From the NCBI GenBank assembly GCA_020633895.1, contig JACKCT010000014.1, positions 1 through 64,000 of the forward strand: DNA of 64,000 bases, in the 5' to 3' direction. Each line of letters opens with the position of its first letter. The first letter of the stretch is position 1. Under the pieces are notes generated by a model that had not been told where the DNA came from, did no database searches, and was given only the letters and a program-made list of their open reading frames with translations. This document shows, one piece after another, positions 29,063 to 38,087 of this stretch. This stretch comes from Deltaproteobacteria bacterium. Its GTDB lineage: Bacteria; Lernaellota; Lernaellaia; JACKCT01. The translations under genes were made by a program, and so were the position numbers.

Positions 29063-29929
29063 CTACGCCTCCGGCCAGAGGAAGGCGAGGTAGTCGATGA
29101 TCGCGTCTTCCATATTCGCTTCCCGGTTGAACCAGGTGTGGTATTCCACCACCCGTCCGTCCACGCCGATCAGCAGCGCCGAGTTGGTATCGTCACCCAG
29201 GGAGCAGGTCACGGCGTTGTCCATCTCGTCGATAAGCACGAGGTAGTCGGACTTGGTCTTTTCCTCCACCATGCGCGTGGCCAGGGCGACGCGTTCTTCG
29301 TAGGTGGTGGGCTGGAGGATCTTGTCGCAGTTTTCCACGTAGTCCGGGTCCGCGAAGTCGCAGCCCGGCTCGAAGCTGTACGGGATGCGCAGGCACGCCC
29401 CGTCCTGGCAGTTCGGCGGGCCGTAGGCGTGCGTTTCCCACCGATAGACCATCATGATATGCGCCCCGTCGGCGCGTTTGCCGTATTTCTCCTGGAGTTG
29501 GCGCATCTCTTCCAGATTGCGATTGGTCGGCCCGCAGGTGTAGGCGCCGAATTGCAGCATCACCGGTTTGGTCTTGAGCAGTTCGTAGAGTTCGTGCTCG
29601 TCGCCGTAAATATCCTTGAGCGTGAAGTTGGCGACCTTATCGCCGTACGGCACGCCGTCGTAGTCCTCGCGCAGGGGAGGCACCTCGCCGAAGTACGGGC
29701 CGTTGTAGCAGTAGCCCTCGACCGTCGCGTCGGCCGTCGGCGCATCCCACCACGGTGTCACCTCGCCGTCGGCGGCGTCATCATCGTCGTCGTCGGTTGT
29801 CGCGACTTCATCGTCGTCATCGTCATCGTCATCGCCCGACCCGCCGCAAGCCACGGCCGCGCCCGCCGTCAGCAAAGCCAGCATCGCGATCAAGCCGACC
29901 CACCATCGATATCGTCCCTGCGTCCTCAT
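29063..29929 (-). CDS. Iodothyronine deiodinase-like thioredoxin-fold lipoprotein
   Basis: 288 residues. The signal peptide ends at Cys28 (AVAC), followed by GGSGDDDDDDDD and another Asp run, a flexible tether. From about residue 95 the chain follows the deiodinase/peroxiredoxin thioredoxin fold: FTLKDIYGDEHEL, VMLQFGAYTCGP with Cys132 at the position of the deiodinase catalytic residue, MMVYRWETHAYGPPN, and DEMDNAV..SLG..TNSALLIGVDGRV. Cys132 is encoded by TGC, so no selenocysteine is needed. Bacterial homologues are periplasmic thiol-redox proteins of unclear substrate. It may reduce or oxidise thiols, peroxides or halogenated compounds at the envelope. Confidence 0.75.
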   Translation of the reverse strand: MRTQGRYRWWVGLIAMLALLTAGAAVACGGSGDDDDDDDDEVATTDDDDDDAADGEVTPWWDAPTADATVEGYCYNGPYFGEVPPLREDYDGVPYGDKVANFTLKDIYGDEHELYELLKTKPVMLQFGAYTCGPTNRNLEEMRQLQEKYGKRADGAHIMMVYRWETHAYGPPNCQDGACLRIPYSFEPGCDFADPDYVENCDKILQPTTYEERVALATRMVEEKTKSDYLVLIDEMDNAVTCSLGDDTNSALLIGVDGRVVEYHTWFNREANMEDAIIDYLAFLWPEA

Positions 29930-30174
29930 CGGTTTCGCATCCTTCTTCGCCGTTCAAATTCGGATTGCCTTTGAACTATACGCGACAGGCGGGAAATCGT
30001 GACATGCGAAATATCACGAATTTCACGGACTTGGTCTCGGGCATGGCCACGAGCATAGTCACGAATATGGCGGCGACTTGATGCGTTCGGCGGCGGCGAC
30101 TAAAGTTGCAGATCCACCCGGCGACTCGGGCGGGCGGCCGAAAAAATCGGAGAACGAGGGGGATCGAAGGGGCC

Positions 30175-30594
30175 ATGGGCGAAGATCGGAAGCTGCGCAT
30201 CCTGATGGCGAACGCCGGGCTGGATGTGGAGGAACGGGACGCGAAGGCCATCACGCGGGCGCTGCGGGACGCGGGGTTCGAAGTCATCTTCACGCACTTG
30301 GATCACGCGGCGGACGGCATCGTGTTTTCCGCGATCCAGGAGGACGCCAACGCCATCGGCCTGTGGAGCGACATCGAGGACACCACGCCCCTGTTCGAGC
30401 CGATTCTCGAACAGCTTCAGGCCCAGGGCATCGGCGATATCGTCGTGTTCGGCGGCGGGGTGATTCCCCATGAGATGATCGACGAATTGCTCGCCGCCGG
30501 CGTGCGCCGCATCTTCCCCCGTGACGCCTCCGCCGAAGAGGTCATTGAATTCCTGCGAAAAGAAGCGTCGCCGATGGAAGGCGGACTTTCGTAG
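30175..30594 (+). CDS. B12-binding-domain-like protein lacking the cobalt-ligand histidine
   Basis: 139 residues from ATG 30175 (GAAGGGG upstream; the open frame from 30106 adds 23 unlikely residues). It aligns by eye with the cobalamin-binding small domain of methylmalonyl-CoA mutase: early AKAITRALRDAGFEVIFTH, AIQEDANAIGL, and VFGGGVIP near the C-terminus. The hallmark DxHxxG is changed to DVEERD (Asp17-Asp22), so the His that coordinates cobalt is missing, and the SGAH-type loop is also altered. It probably keeps the Rossmann-like fold but not His-on cobalamin binding. It may be a regulatory or pseudo-cofactor protein. It is alone, not with mutase genes. Confidence 0.75.
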   Translation: MGEDRKLRILMANAGLDVEERDAKAITRALRDAGFEVIFTHLDHAADGIVFSAIQEDANAIGLWSDIEDTTPLFEPILEQLQAQGIGDIVVFGGGVIPHEMIDELLAAGVRRIFPRDASAEEVIEFLRKEASPMEGGLS

Positions 30595-30617
30595 CACGGC
30601 GACTTCGAATGCGCTGT

Positions 30618-30758
30618 CAGAGCCGCGCACGGTAGTAAGCGGTCCGGCCAGACCCCGCACGACACGTTCGATGCCCGAATCTTTTGTCCTGCATTGCCTA
30701 AACAACGAGAGTAACGTGCCAGTTTGAACCAGACCCCTCCCTACAGATCGGGGCTCTG
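30618..30758. repeat. 141-bp CAGAGCC...GGCTCTG element in a 302-base gap
   Basis: Between the convergent ends of the B12-like and gltD-like genes (gap 30595-30896). The left arm is CAGAGCCGCGCACGGTAGTA...; the right arm is inverted, with the CCCTACAGATCGGGGCTCTG variant. The rest of the gap shows nothing recognisable. Confidence 0.75.
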
Positions 30759-30896
30759 TCATCGCAGAGCATACCTTTCCTCAAACTTCGATCTCGAAAA
30801 AGTGTGGCGTCCACCTTTGCCGCGGCGCCAAAACGCAAACACCCCGCGACCTGGCGGCCGGGGGTGTGGGATGTTCGCTTCGGGGATGGCGGGCGG

Positions 30897-32354
30897 TTAG
30901 AGCGTGTGCCCGGCCGGGTGCGTGAGCATGCCGTCGATGGACAGGGCTGCGCGCTTGCCTTCGTAGACGGCGTTGACGACTTCCTTCGCGTTCTTCACGC
31001 AGTCGCCGGCGGCGAACAGGCCCTTGACGCTGGTCTGCCAGGTCATCGGGTCGACGCGCACGGTGCCGTTGGGATAGAGCTTCAAGCCCTCGACCTTGGT
31101 GAGCCATTCGTAAGGCACCTGGCCGGTGGCTTTGACGAAATGGTCGCAAGGCAGTTCAAAGAACTCTTCCTCGCCGTTTTCCTTGGCCTTGTTGTTGCGG
31201 AATTTCACCGCCTTCACGCGCCCGTCTTCACCGGGGATGACCTCGACCGGGGAGGCGTTCCACACCCACTGGCAGCCGTCGGCGACCGAAATGTCATATT
31301 CGTGGTCGGTGCATTTGACGTTTTCCCGGCCGCGACGATAGGCGATGATCACCGACTCGGCGCCCAGGCGCTTGGCCTGGGTGGCGGCGTCAATGGCGGT
31401 GTTGCCCGCGCCGATGACGATGACCTTGTTGCCCACGGGAATCGTGTGCAGGGGCTGCGTCTTGACCCGGCGGATGAACGACAGGGCATCCATGGACCAG
31501 GGGATGTCCTCGCCCTTGACGTCCAGGCGTCGCGTCATGCCCAGGCCCACGGCCAGCATCACCGCGTCGTAGTCCTCGCGCAGCATGGCCAGGGAATTTT
31601 CGTTGATCGGCTCGCGCTCGGTCTTGATTTCGACGCCGCCGATCTGCAACAGGAAGTTCATCTCCTCCTGCACGAAGCGGTCGCCGATTTTGTATTCGGC
31701 GATGCCGTAACGATCCAGGCCGCCGGCCAGCTTGTCCTTTTCGAAAATCACCACGTCGTGACCGCGCCGGGCCAGTTCAAAGGCCGCCGCCACGCCCGCC
31801 GGGCCGGACCCGACGATGGCCACGCGCTTGCCCGTGGGCTCCTCGCGCTTGAAGGGCAGCTCGCCCGATCGCATCAGCGAGTCGGTGGCGAAACGTTGGA
31901 GCTTGCCGATGGGGATCGGCTTTTCGTGGATCGTATTGCAGATGCACAGGCTCTCGCACAGCTTCTCCACCGGGCAGACCCGGGCGCAAACGGCGCCGAA
32001 GATGTTGGCGTTCAAGATGGTCTTGGCCGCCTCGATCGGCTCGCCCTCGGAGATCTGCTTGATGAACCGGGGGATGTCGATCTGCGTGGGACAGCCGCGC
32101 ATGCACGGCACGTCGTATTCGCAGTAGAAGCACCGTTGGGCCTCGAACATCGCCTCCACATTGGACAGAGGCGGCTTGATCTCCTCGAAGTTCTTCGCAA
32201 TGCGCTCTTCGGGAAGACGAGGCGACCAGTTGGGCGTCAAATCTTCTTGCTTGGCGTCGGATTCACTCATGGCTTCCCTAGGCATTTGATTTCGAAGCCG
32301 CTCGAAAGCGGTATTGTCATTGTTGCTCATTAGCTTACCCGTCGGCTTGCTCAT
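30897..32354 (-). CDS. gltD: Glutamate synthase small-subunit / PreT-like FAD-NAD(P)H oxidoreductase
   Basis: 485 residues. The N-terminal cysteine-rich helical domain has CFYCEYDVPCMRGCP...DIPRFI and CARVCPVEKLCESLC, which bind two [4Fe-4S] clusters. FAD (GSGPAGVAAA) and NAD(P)H (VIGAGNTAIDAA) Rossmann domains follow, then FAAGDC. It lies just downstream of gltB on the same strand, so it should pass NADPH electrons to the glutamate-forming large subunit. The Cys pattern (CPTQIDIPRF) looks more like PreT/dihydropyrimidine dehydrogenase than classic GltD (CPLGN.IP). The start is uncertain: ATG 32354, 32330 and 32270 are all possible, and only 32270 has AGGGA at normal spacing. Confidence 0.82.
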   Translation of the reverse strand: MSKPTGKLMSNNDNTAFERLRNQMPREAMSESDAKQEDLTPNWSPRLPEERIAKNFEEIKPPLSNVEAMFEAQRCFYCEYDVPCMRGCPTQIDIPRFIKQISEGEPIEAAKTILNANIFGAVCARVCPVEKLCESLCICNTIHEKPIPIGKLQRFATDSLMRSGELPFKREEPTGKRVAIVGSGPAGVAAAFELARRGHDVVIFEKDKLAGGLDRYGIAEYKIGDRFVQEEMNFLLQIGGVEIKTEREPINENSLAMLREDYDAVMLAVGLGMTRRLDVKGEDIPWSMDALSFIRRVKTQPLHTIPVGNKVIVIGAGNTAIDAATQAKRLGAESVIIAYRRGRENVKCTDHEYDISVADGCQWVWNASPVEVIPGEDGRVKAVKFRNNKAKENGEEEFFELPCDHFVKATGQVPYEWLTKVEGLKLYPNGTVRVDPMTWQTSVKGLFAAGDCVKNAKEVVNAVYEGKRAALSIDGMLTHPAGHTL

Positions 32355-32367
32355 CGGTTCTGCTCAT
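32335..32367 (-). CDS. Possible 10-codon leader ORF before the gltD-like gene
   Basis: A strong AGGAGA site six bases ahead of ATG (32367-32365) drives a frame reading MSRTDEQADG and ending TAA at 32337-32335, four bases before ATG 32330 of the oxidoreductase. It is in a different frame from that gene. It could couple translation by re-initiation, or reveal a +1 frameshift or sequence error near the true start. Confidence 0.35.
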   Translation of the reverse strand: MSRTDEQADG

Positions 32368-32473
32368 CGGCGCTCTCCTATGGCCGCCGGGTGTGGCTCC
32401 GGCAACCGGGGTGCGTCGCGATTGGGCCCGAGCGGGGCGCGAAATAAGTCGCCCCGCCAAGGCCCCTGGGGGT

Positions 32474-35400
32474 TTACCCGGCGATCGTATGCCCCAGGTC
32501 GATGGCCAGCTTGCGCCGCATCTCCTCGACCTGCGTGGCGATGGGAATGACCTTGTGGAAGGCGTGCAGGTTCTGCATCGCTTCCATGGCCCGGATGGAC
32601 CCGGTCACTTCGTAATATTCCTGCAACAGCGGAATCAGCTCGTCGTACAACTCGGTCTCGCCCGGCGTGGCCATGGCGACCGATCGGTCGTCGATCTTGA
32701 AACGCACGTCGGACGAATCGTCCGGGTCGTAGATGTAGAGCTTGCCGTCGGTCATGCCCGCGCCGATGGAATCGCCCACGTGGCCCAGGAAAACGGCGAT
32801 GCCGTTGGTCATGTATTCGCACGCGTACTGGCCGGCGCCCTCGCAGACGATGGTCGCGCCCGAGTTGCGCACGCCGAGCCGCTGGCCCGCCTGGCCTTGG
32901 ACGAACAACTTACCGCCCGTGGCGCCGAAGGCGACCGTGTTGCCCACCAGGGTGGTCTCCCAGGACACGCCCCGGAAGCCCTTGGGCTGCACGATGGCGA
33001 TGCGCCCGCCGCTCATGCCCTTGGCCACGCCGTCGTTGCACGAACCCACATGCACCAGGTCCATGCCCTTGACGCAGAACGCGCCGTAGCTCTGGCCCGC
33101 GGTGCCTTCGGTGCGCAGGTGGATCGGCTCCTTGGCCGGCCAGCCGTCGCGACCGAAGTTTTTGGCGATGCGATAGGCCACGCCCGTGGCGAAGTTGACC
33201 GACGAGCAGCTTCGCAGCGTGTACTTGCGTTCGATGGTCTTGCCCTTGGAGGCGGCCCGGTTGAGTTCGTCGTCGCCGGTCATCTCCAGGCTCACCAGGT
33301 GGTCCATATTGTCGATCTTGTCGCCGCCGAACAGTTCGTCCGGGCCCTTCACGTTGCTGGTCAGGAAGGACAGATCCACTTCCTGCACGCGCTGGAGCAG
33401 GGTCTCGGGCTGGAAGCCGTAGGTTTCCTGCAGGCGATTGGCGATCTCCGCCGGATCCCGGGGGACCAGCAGGTCGACGCGGCCCACCAACTCGCGGGGG
33501 TGCGTGAAGCCCAGCTTGGCGACCATGTCGGCGATCGCGGCGCCCAGGCCCAACAGCCAGTTTTTGACGTACTCGCCCTTGCCCGGATAGATGGCCCGCT
33601 TGTTGAGCGAACCGGCGATCAGGGTCGGGCAATTGCCGGTATGGCACAGGTTACAATGCACGCAGCCCTGGGCGATCATCAGCGCCGTGGCGACGGTGAT
33701 CTGGTCGGCTCCCAGGAGCATGTACTTGACGGCGTCCATCTCGGTCTTCACACCACCGGCGGCGCGCAGCTTGACCACGTGGCGCAACCCCAACTCGGTC
33801 AGCGCCAGGTGCACCTCGCGCAGGCCCAACTCGGTGGGCAGGCCCGCGTGCTCCAGGCTCGAACGGGGCGAGGCGCCGGTGGAGCCTTCCAGGCCGTCAA
33901 TCTCGATAATGTCGGCGCCGGCCTTGACCACGCCCACGGCGATGGTGCCGATGCCCGTGACCGCGCACAGCTTGACCGAAACCTTGGCCTCCGGATTGAT
34001 GGCCTTCAGGTCGTAGATAAGCTGCTTGAGGTCCTCGATCGAATAGATGTCATGATGAGGCGGCGGGCTGATGAGGTTGATGCCCGGCCGGCAATAGCGC
34101 AGATAGGCAATCTCCTCTGTCACCTTGGAGCTCATGAGCTGGCCGCCCTCGCCGGGCTTGGCGCCCTGGGCCATCTTGATCTGGATCTCGTCGCCGTTGA
34201 CCAGGTACTCGGCGTCCACGCCGAATCGGCCAGTGGCCACCTGGCGGATGCGGCTGCGCAGGTGCTCCCATTCGCCGCCCCGGTTGCGCCGACGATCCTC
34301 GCCGCCTTCGCCCGAGTTGGAGAGCATGCCGATCTGGTTGGCCGCGTAGGCGATGGACTGATGGGCGTTGCTGGTCAACGCGCCGTGGGACATGCCGCCG
34401 GTGACGACGCAGTCCCGCAGAATCGCCTGGGCCGGCAGGGGCTCCTTGGTGCGCGTCTGCTCGGGCTGGCGAATGTCCAGCAGGTCGCGCAGAACCGACG
34501 GGCGGCGGGAGTCGGTGATCCGCTGATAGCGCTGCCAGTCGGAACGCGACGCGGTTCGGGACACCTCCCACAACGCGAAGCGCATGGGGTCGTTGTAGGC
34601 CCGCTGGTCAAAGTCGAACTCGGGCAATTCGTCGAGCGTGATCGCGTGGCGCACCCGATAGGCGATGTCGCGCATCAGGGTGTCCAGGCTCAGGCCGCCG
34701 ATGCGCGAAGGCACCCGGGGCAGATACTTCATCACGTCCGGCCCCAGGCCCACCGCCTCGAACAGGCACGAATCCATGTAGCCCTGCACGGTGGCGATGC
34801 CCATCTTGGACATGATCTTGCGAACCGCCTCTTCCAGGCCTTCCTGGACGTTGCGGAAGCCCGCCTCCACCGGCCGGTTGTTGCGACGGGAGCGCTCGGC
34901 CGTGTAGCGGAACAGCGCGTGGGGATGCACCGCGTTGGCGCCCAGGCCCAGCAGCACCGCCACGTCGTGCCCCTCGATGATCTCGCCGGTCTGGGCGACG
35001 ATGGAGCACAGGGGGCGCAGGCCCGCCGCGGCCAAGGCGTGGTTGACCGAGGCCACCGCCAGCGGACTGGGGATGGGCCAGTGGTTTTTCTCGAAGCAGC
35101 CCCGGTCGGAGAGCACCAGGATCTGCGTGCCGTTTTTCACCGACTCCACCGACTCGGCGATCAACACGTCCAGCCGGGCCGCCAGATCCTTGCCCGTCGA
35201 ACCGGAGGGAACGGAACAATCCAGCACCCGCGTCGGGATCTCCTCGTGGTCGACGATCTCCTTGATCGTGCGGCTGGTGAGGATCGGTGACTTGATGCGC
35301 CAGTTGGGCCGCTCGGGCCCCACCCGGGGCGGCACGTCCGGCATGGCGCCCAGATAGGTGATCAGGCTCATGTCCCGCCCTTCCCGATAGGGGTCGATCG

Positions 35401-37054
35401 GCGGGTTCGTCACCAGGGCGAAGCGCTGGAAGAAGAAGCGATAGAGCGTCGGGCCGTCGACCGACAGGAAGGGCATGGCCCGGTCATAGCCCATGCAGTA
35501 GATGTCTTCCTTGCCGAAGTCGATCAGATGGTCGGTGGAGTCCTGCTTGAGCTTGGAATCCCAACCGAAGGCCCGCAAAAAACCGCCCACGCGGCCGCGG
35601 AAGGCCGACAGATCCGGGTGGGATTTTTCCTTGTCCATCCCGTAGCGGGTGGGCGTGCGGACGCACCGGTAATTGGTGTCGCGGAACGTGGTGCCCAGCT
35701 TCTTGGACGTTTCGTGCAGAATGTCGAAGTACACGTCCGCCGGCTGCTCGATGCGCCCGGATTCCAGATTGAAGCAGACGATGTCCCCGGGAATGAGCTG
35801 CTTGCGATGCACGATCTTGTCGGGATGGTGATCGAAGATGCCGTTCTCGGAGGAGGCCAGGAACACGCCTTCATCGTTCTGGCTCACCCGCAACGGGCGC
35901 AGGCCCATGCGGTCCAGGGAGGTCACGAGCTGGTGGCCGTCGTAGGCCAGGATCGCCGCCGGCCCTTCCCAGGCGCCCAGGCCGCCCATGGCCCGCTTGT
36001 GGTATTCGAAAAACGCCTTCATCTCCACCGACAGATTGCGCACCTTGTTTTCCCAGGACGGGGGCATCAGGCACGCGGCGGTGTAGGCCAGGGAGCGGCC
36101 CTCGGCGTGGTAGGCGTTGACCGCGCTGTCCAGGTCGGCCGAGTCGGACTTGTCGACGGTGAACCGGGTCTGGGGCCAGCGCTGTTCCACCTGGCCGGTG
36201 TAGTTGATGTAGTTCTCCCAGATCTGCAGGGAGTTGCGGTTGCCGCTGATCGTGTTGATCTCGCCGTTGTGGCACAACACCCGGAACGGCTGGCACATGG
36301 ACCAGTTGGGCGCCGTGTTGGTGGCGAAGCGGCGGTGGAAGATGACCACGTTGACGTGGAAATCCGGGTCGTGCAGGTCCGGGAACGCCTCCCCGAACTG
36401 CTTGCCTTCCATCATGCCCTTGTAAACGATCGTCTTGTCGGAAAACGACGCGACATACACCGGCAGATTGGCCTCGGCGAAGGCCCGCTCCACGTGGCGC
36501 ATGGCATGGAAGGTGTGCAACTGCGTGACCATCTTGTTGCTGGAGGTTCCCAGGTCGTTGGCGAACTCCTCCCACTTGATGACCGCCTGCACGATATGGG
36601 GCGCCGTCTTCTTGGCGTGCAGCCCCAGCGGGTCTTTGTTCAGCGGCACCTCGCGCCAGGCCATCAACTCCATGTCCACGCTCGCCAGCGTCTTCTTGAA
36701 GACGTCGTTGACGGCCGCTTCGTCGGTGCCCTGGTTGATGAACAGCGTCGCCACGCCCCAGCCGGTGCCGTCCATGAACGACGCGTCCACATTCGGAGCC
36801 AAGCGTTTGAGTTCCTTGACGAAAAACTGCTTGGGCAGGTCCATCAGGAAGCCCGTGCCGTCGCCGGTGCCGTCCGGCATGCACGCGCCGCGATGCTCGA
36901 AGTTGCCGACGGCCCGCAGGGCCATCTCCAACGGAACGCGACCGACCTTGGAGCGCTCGACCGCCACGGCGCCCACACCGCAGGCATCCCGCTCCCGGCC
37001 CAGGGGGAAGACCATTTGTTCAAACGTATGCGTCGTTGGGTTCATACCCGTCAA
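32474..37054 (-). CDS. gltB: Glutamate synthase large subunit
   Basis: 1526 residues, normal for GltB. It makes two glutamates from glutamine and 2-oxoglutarate with electrons from the small subunit. The N-terminal class II glutaminase has its catalytic Cys at residue 25 (RDACGVG), normally exposed after removal of a short propeptide. A central domain, an FMN-binding synthase domain (GVVKAGADIIEIDG..GGTGASP-like block, with SGEGGED), the [3Fe-4S] cysteines (CVHCNLCHTGNCP) and a C-terminal GXGXG beta-helix follow. The cluster spacing differs slightly from the E. coli form. ATG 37045 is an equally good start. It lies upstream of and is co-directional with the PreT-like partner. Confidence 0.95.
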   Translation of the reverse strand: MTGMNPTTHTFEQMVFPLGRERDACGVGAVAVERSKVGRVPLEMALRAVGNFEHRGACMPDGTGDGTGFLMDLPKQFFVKELKRLAPNVDASFMDGTGWGVATLFINQGTDEAAVNDVFKKTLASVDMELMAWREVPLNKDPLGLHAKKTAPHIVQAVIKWEEFANDLGTSSNKMVTQLHTFHAMRHVERAFAEANLPVYVASFSDKTIVYKGMMEGKQFGEAFPDLHDPDFHVNVVIFHRRFATNTAPNWSMCQPFRVLCHNGEINTISGNRNSLQIWENYINYTGQVEQRWPQTRFTVDKSDSADLDSAVNAYHAEGRSLAYTAACLMPPSWENKVRNLSVEMKAFFEYHKRAMGGLGAWEGPAAILAYDGHQLVTSLDRMGLRPLRVSQNDEGVFLASSENGIFDHHPDKIVHRKQLIPGDIVCFNLESGRIEQPADVYFDILHETSKKLGTTFRDTNYRCVRTPTRYGMDKEKSHPDLSAFRGRVGGFLRAFGWDSKLKQDSTDHLIDFGKEDIYCMGYDRAMPFLSVDGPTLYRFFFQRFALVTNPPIDPYREGRDMSLITYLGAMPDVPPRVGPERPNWRIKSPILTSRTIKEIVDHEEIPTRVLDCSVPSGSTGKDLAARLDVLIAESVESVKNGTQILVLSDRGCFEKNHWPIPSPLAVASVNHALAAAGLRPLCSIVAQTGEIIEGHDVAVLLGLGANAVHPHALFRYTAERSRRNNRPVEAGFRNVQEGLEEAVRKIMSKMGIATVQGYMDSCLFEAVGLGPDVMKYLPRVPSRIGGLSLDTLMRDIAYRVRHAITLDELPEFDFDQRAYNDPMRFALWEVSRTASRSDWQRYQRITDSRRPSVLRDLLDIRQPEQTRTKEPLPAQAILRDCVVTGGMSHGALTSNAHQSIAYAANQIGMLSNSGEGGEDRRRNRGGEWEHLRSRIRQVATGRFGVDAEYLVNGDEIQIKMAQGAKPGEGGQLMSSKVTEEIAYLRYCRPGINLISPPPHHDIYSIEDLKQLIYDLKAINPEAKVSVKLCAVTGIGTIAVGVVKAGADIIEIDGLEGSTGASPRSSLEHAGLPTELGLREVHLALTELGLRHVVKLRAAGGVKTEMDAVKYMLLGADQITVATALMIAQGCVHCNLCHTGNCPTLIAGSLNKRAIYPGKGEYVKNWLLGLGAAIADMVAKLGFTHPRELVGRVDLLVPRDPAEIANRLQETYGFQPETLLQRVQEVDLSFLTSNVKGPDELFGGDKIDNMDHLVSLEMTGDDELNRAASKGKTIERKYTLRSCSSVNFATGVAYRIAKNFGRDGWPAKEPIHLRTEGTAGQSYGAFCVKGMDLVHVGSCNDGVAKGMSGGRIAIVQPKGFRGVSWETTLVGNTVAFGATGGKLFVQGQAGQRLGVRNSGATIVCEGAGQYACEYMTNGIAVFLGHVGDSIGAGMTDGKLYIYDPDDSSDVRFKIDDRSVAMATPGETELYDELIPLLQEYYEVTGSIRAMEAMQNLHAFHKVIPIATQVEEMRRKLAIDLGHTIAG

Positions 37055-37768
37055 TCTCCGTACTTGGATGGGCGACCTCCCGGCCCCGGGAGGCGATTTT
37101 GCTAGTTACGCGGCCGGCGGAAGCAGCGTGAGCGAGCCCCGACTTATACCACGACGCAACGCATTATTTCAACTAATGCCCGCGTCCATTTCCCATGCAC
37201 CCTTCGACCGGGTGGAGAGCCGACCCCTAGCATGCCGTAAGTCACCGGAATATTTATGTGATTTCATTCACCCAACGGCATGGAAACGACCGCGCCGCCG
37301 GAGGGTTTTCCCGCCCGAACCGCCCAAGGGCGCACCGGGTGCCCTAAAGGCGCTAACCCGACTCAATCATTAGGCATTTCCGCGACCGGCTTGTCCGCCG
37401 GGGCCTTGACCTAGGTGGATCAGGCAGCGGGTGACGCTTGCGGCGTCGGAGACGAACCCGCCCGATCAGAGCCGCGCACAGTGGTAAGCGGTTTGATACG
37501 ACCCGATCATCAACGTTGAGTGCGGGTTCGCGATAACCCGCTCCCTGACGGTCGCGGCTCTGATTCCTCGGGATCGTTGGCAAACATCGTTCGAGTTTGA
37601 CCCCTCACTACCGTTCGGGGCTCTGACGGATTGGTCGGGGCTCTGTTTGGTTGAGTTCATTGTCAATAACGTTACCGCCACCCGCTCGCTACGGCTCGCG
37701 GCTCGGACATCACAAGAAACAAATGGGGACTGGCTCCATTTTCCCCGGTTCCCGTTTCGCTGTCGAAC
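37055..37768. repeat. 714-base gap with several CAGAGCC-family arms
   Basis: From 37055 to about 37440 there is the gltB leader and promoter and nothing else recognised. A CAGAGCC...GGCTCTG element spans 37467-37562 (96 bp). Two more inverted ends lie at 37619-37625 and 37639-37645. A CACCCGCTCGCTACGGCTCGCGGCTCGG arm is at about 37679-37706, matching 12151 and 42274. No gene is recognised before the zinc-ribbon gene. Confidence 0.7.
37143..37172 (-). promoter_or_regulatory. Candidate promoter for gltB-gltD
   Basis: On the minus strand, TTGAAA (37172-37167), an 18-base spacer and TATAAG (37148-37143), leaving about 80 bases of leader before gltB. The two hexamers are each one or two bases off consensus. 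Confidence 0.45.
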
Positions 37769-38056
37769 TTAAGGAATGCGTTTGCGGGGCGGACGTCCCG
37801 GCTGGGGGCCGGCTTGGGCGGGCAGGCGGCGCTGCGGGGTCGTGGGGGCGGCCGGTTGGGGCGCAAGGCCCCGCTTCATGGCCAGGGCGTCGGCTTCTTC
37901 CCGGGTGCCCAGGCGAGTTCCGCATTGCGCGCAACGGTAATCGTAGATATTCTTACCGGGCAACACCAAGAGCAGAACCGGCCTGACCGGTCGCGCCGCC
38001 TTGCACTTAGGGCAGAAGAGCTGGGCCGCTTGAAAATCGTCATACTGTCGAGTCAT
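37769..38056 (-). CDS. Small zinc-ribbon protein
   Basis: 95 residues. Two CxxC knuckles (FCPKCK at about 15-19, YRCAQCG at about 41-46), about 24 residues apart, form a zinc ribbon. The C-terminal 40 residues are Pro/Gln/Arg-rich and basic (ending RKRIP), possibly for nucleic acid or membrane-surface contact. No enzyme motif. It is transcribed divergently from the heparinase-like gene with only 31 bases between starts, so the shared palindrome there may control both. Confidence 0.7.
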   Translation of the reverse strand: MTRQYDDFQAAQLFCPKCKAARPVRPVLLLVLPGKNIYDYRCAQCGTRLGTREEADALAMKRGLAPQPAAPTTPQRRLPAQAGPQPGRPPRKRIP

Positions 38057-38074
38057 CGTTAACTAAGTTAACGA
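38056..38074. promoter_or_regulatory. Perfect palindrome TCGTTAAC-TAA-GTTAACGA between divergent starts
   Basis: Two 8-base arms around TAA, overlapping the first base of the zinc-ribbon ATG and 14 bases before the lyase ATG. In so short a divergent gap it is likely an operator or start-site structure. Confidence 0.5.
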
Positions 38075-38087
38075 AAGAGGGATCGTC

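Noticed and set aside
29063-29929. Selenocysteine in the deiodinase-like protein
   Set aside because: The codon at the active position is TGC (Cys), so no recoding is needed.
29930-30174. A regulatory RNA or riboswitch upstream of the B12-like gene
   Set aside because: No cobalamin-riboswitch box was recognisable in this short GC-rich leader.
32393-35290. 965-codon open frame on the plus strand
   Set aside because: It is antisense to gltB, has shadow composition (Arg/His/Gly-rich repeats) and no family features; gltB is clearly real.
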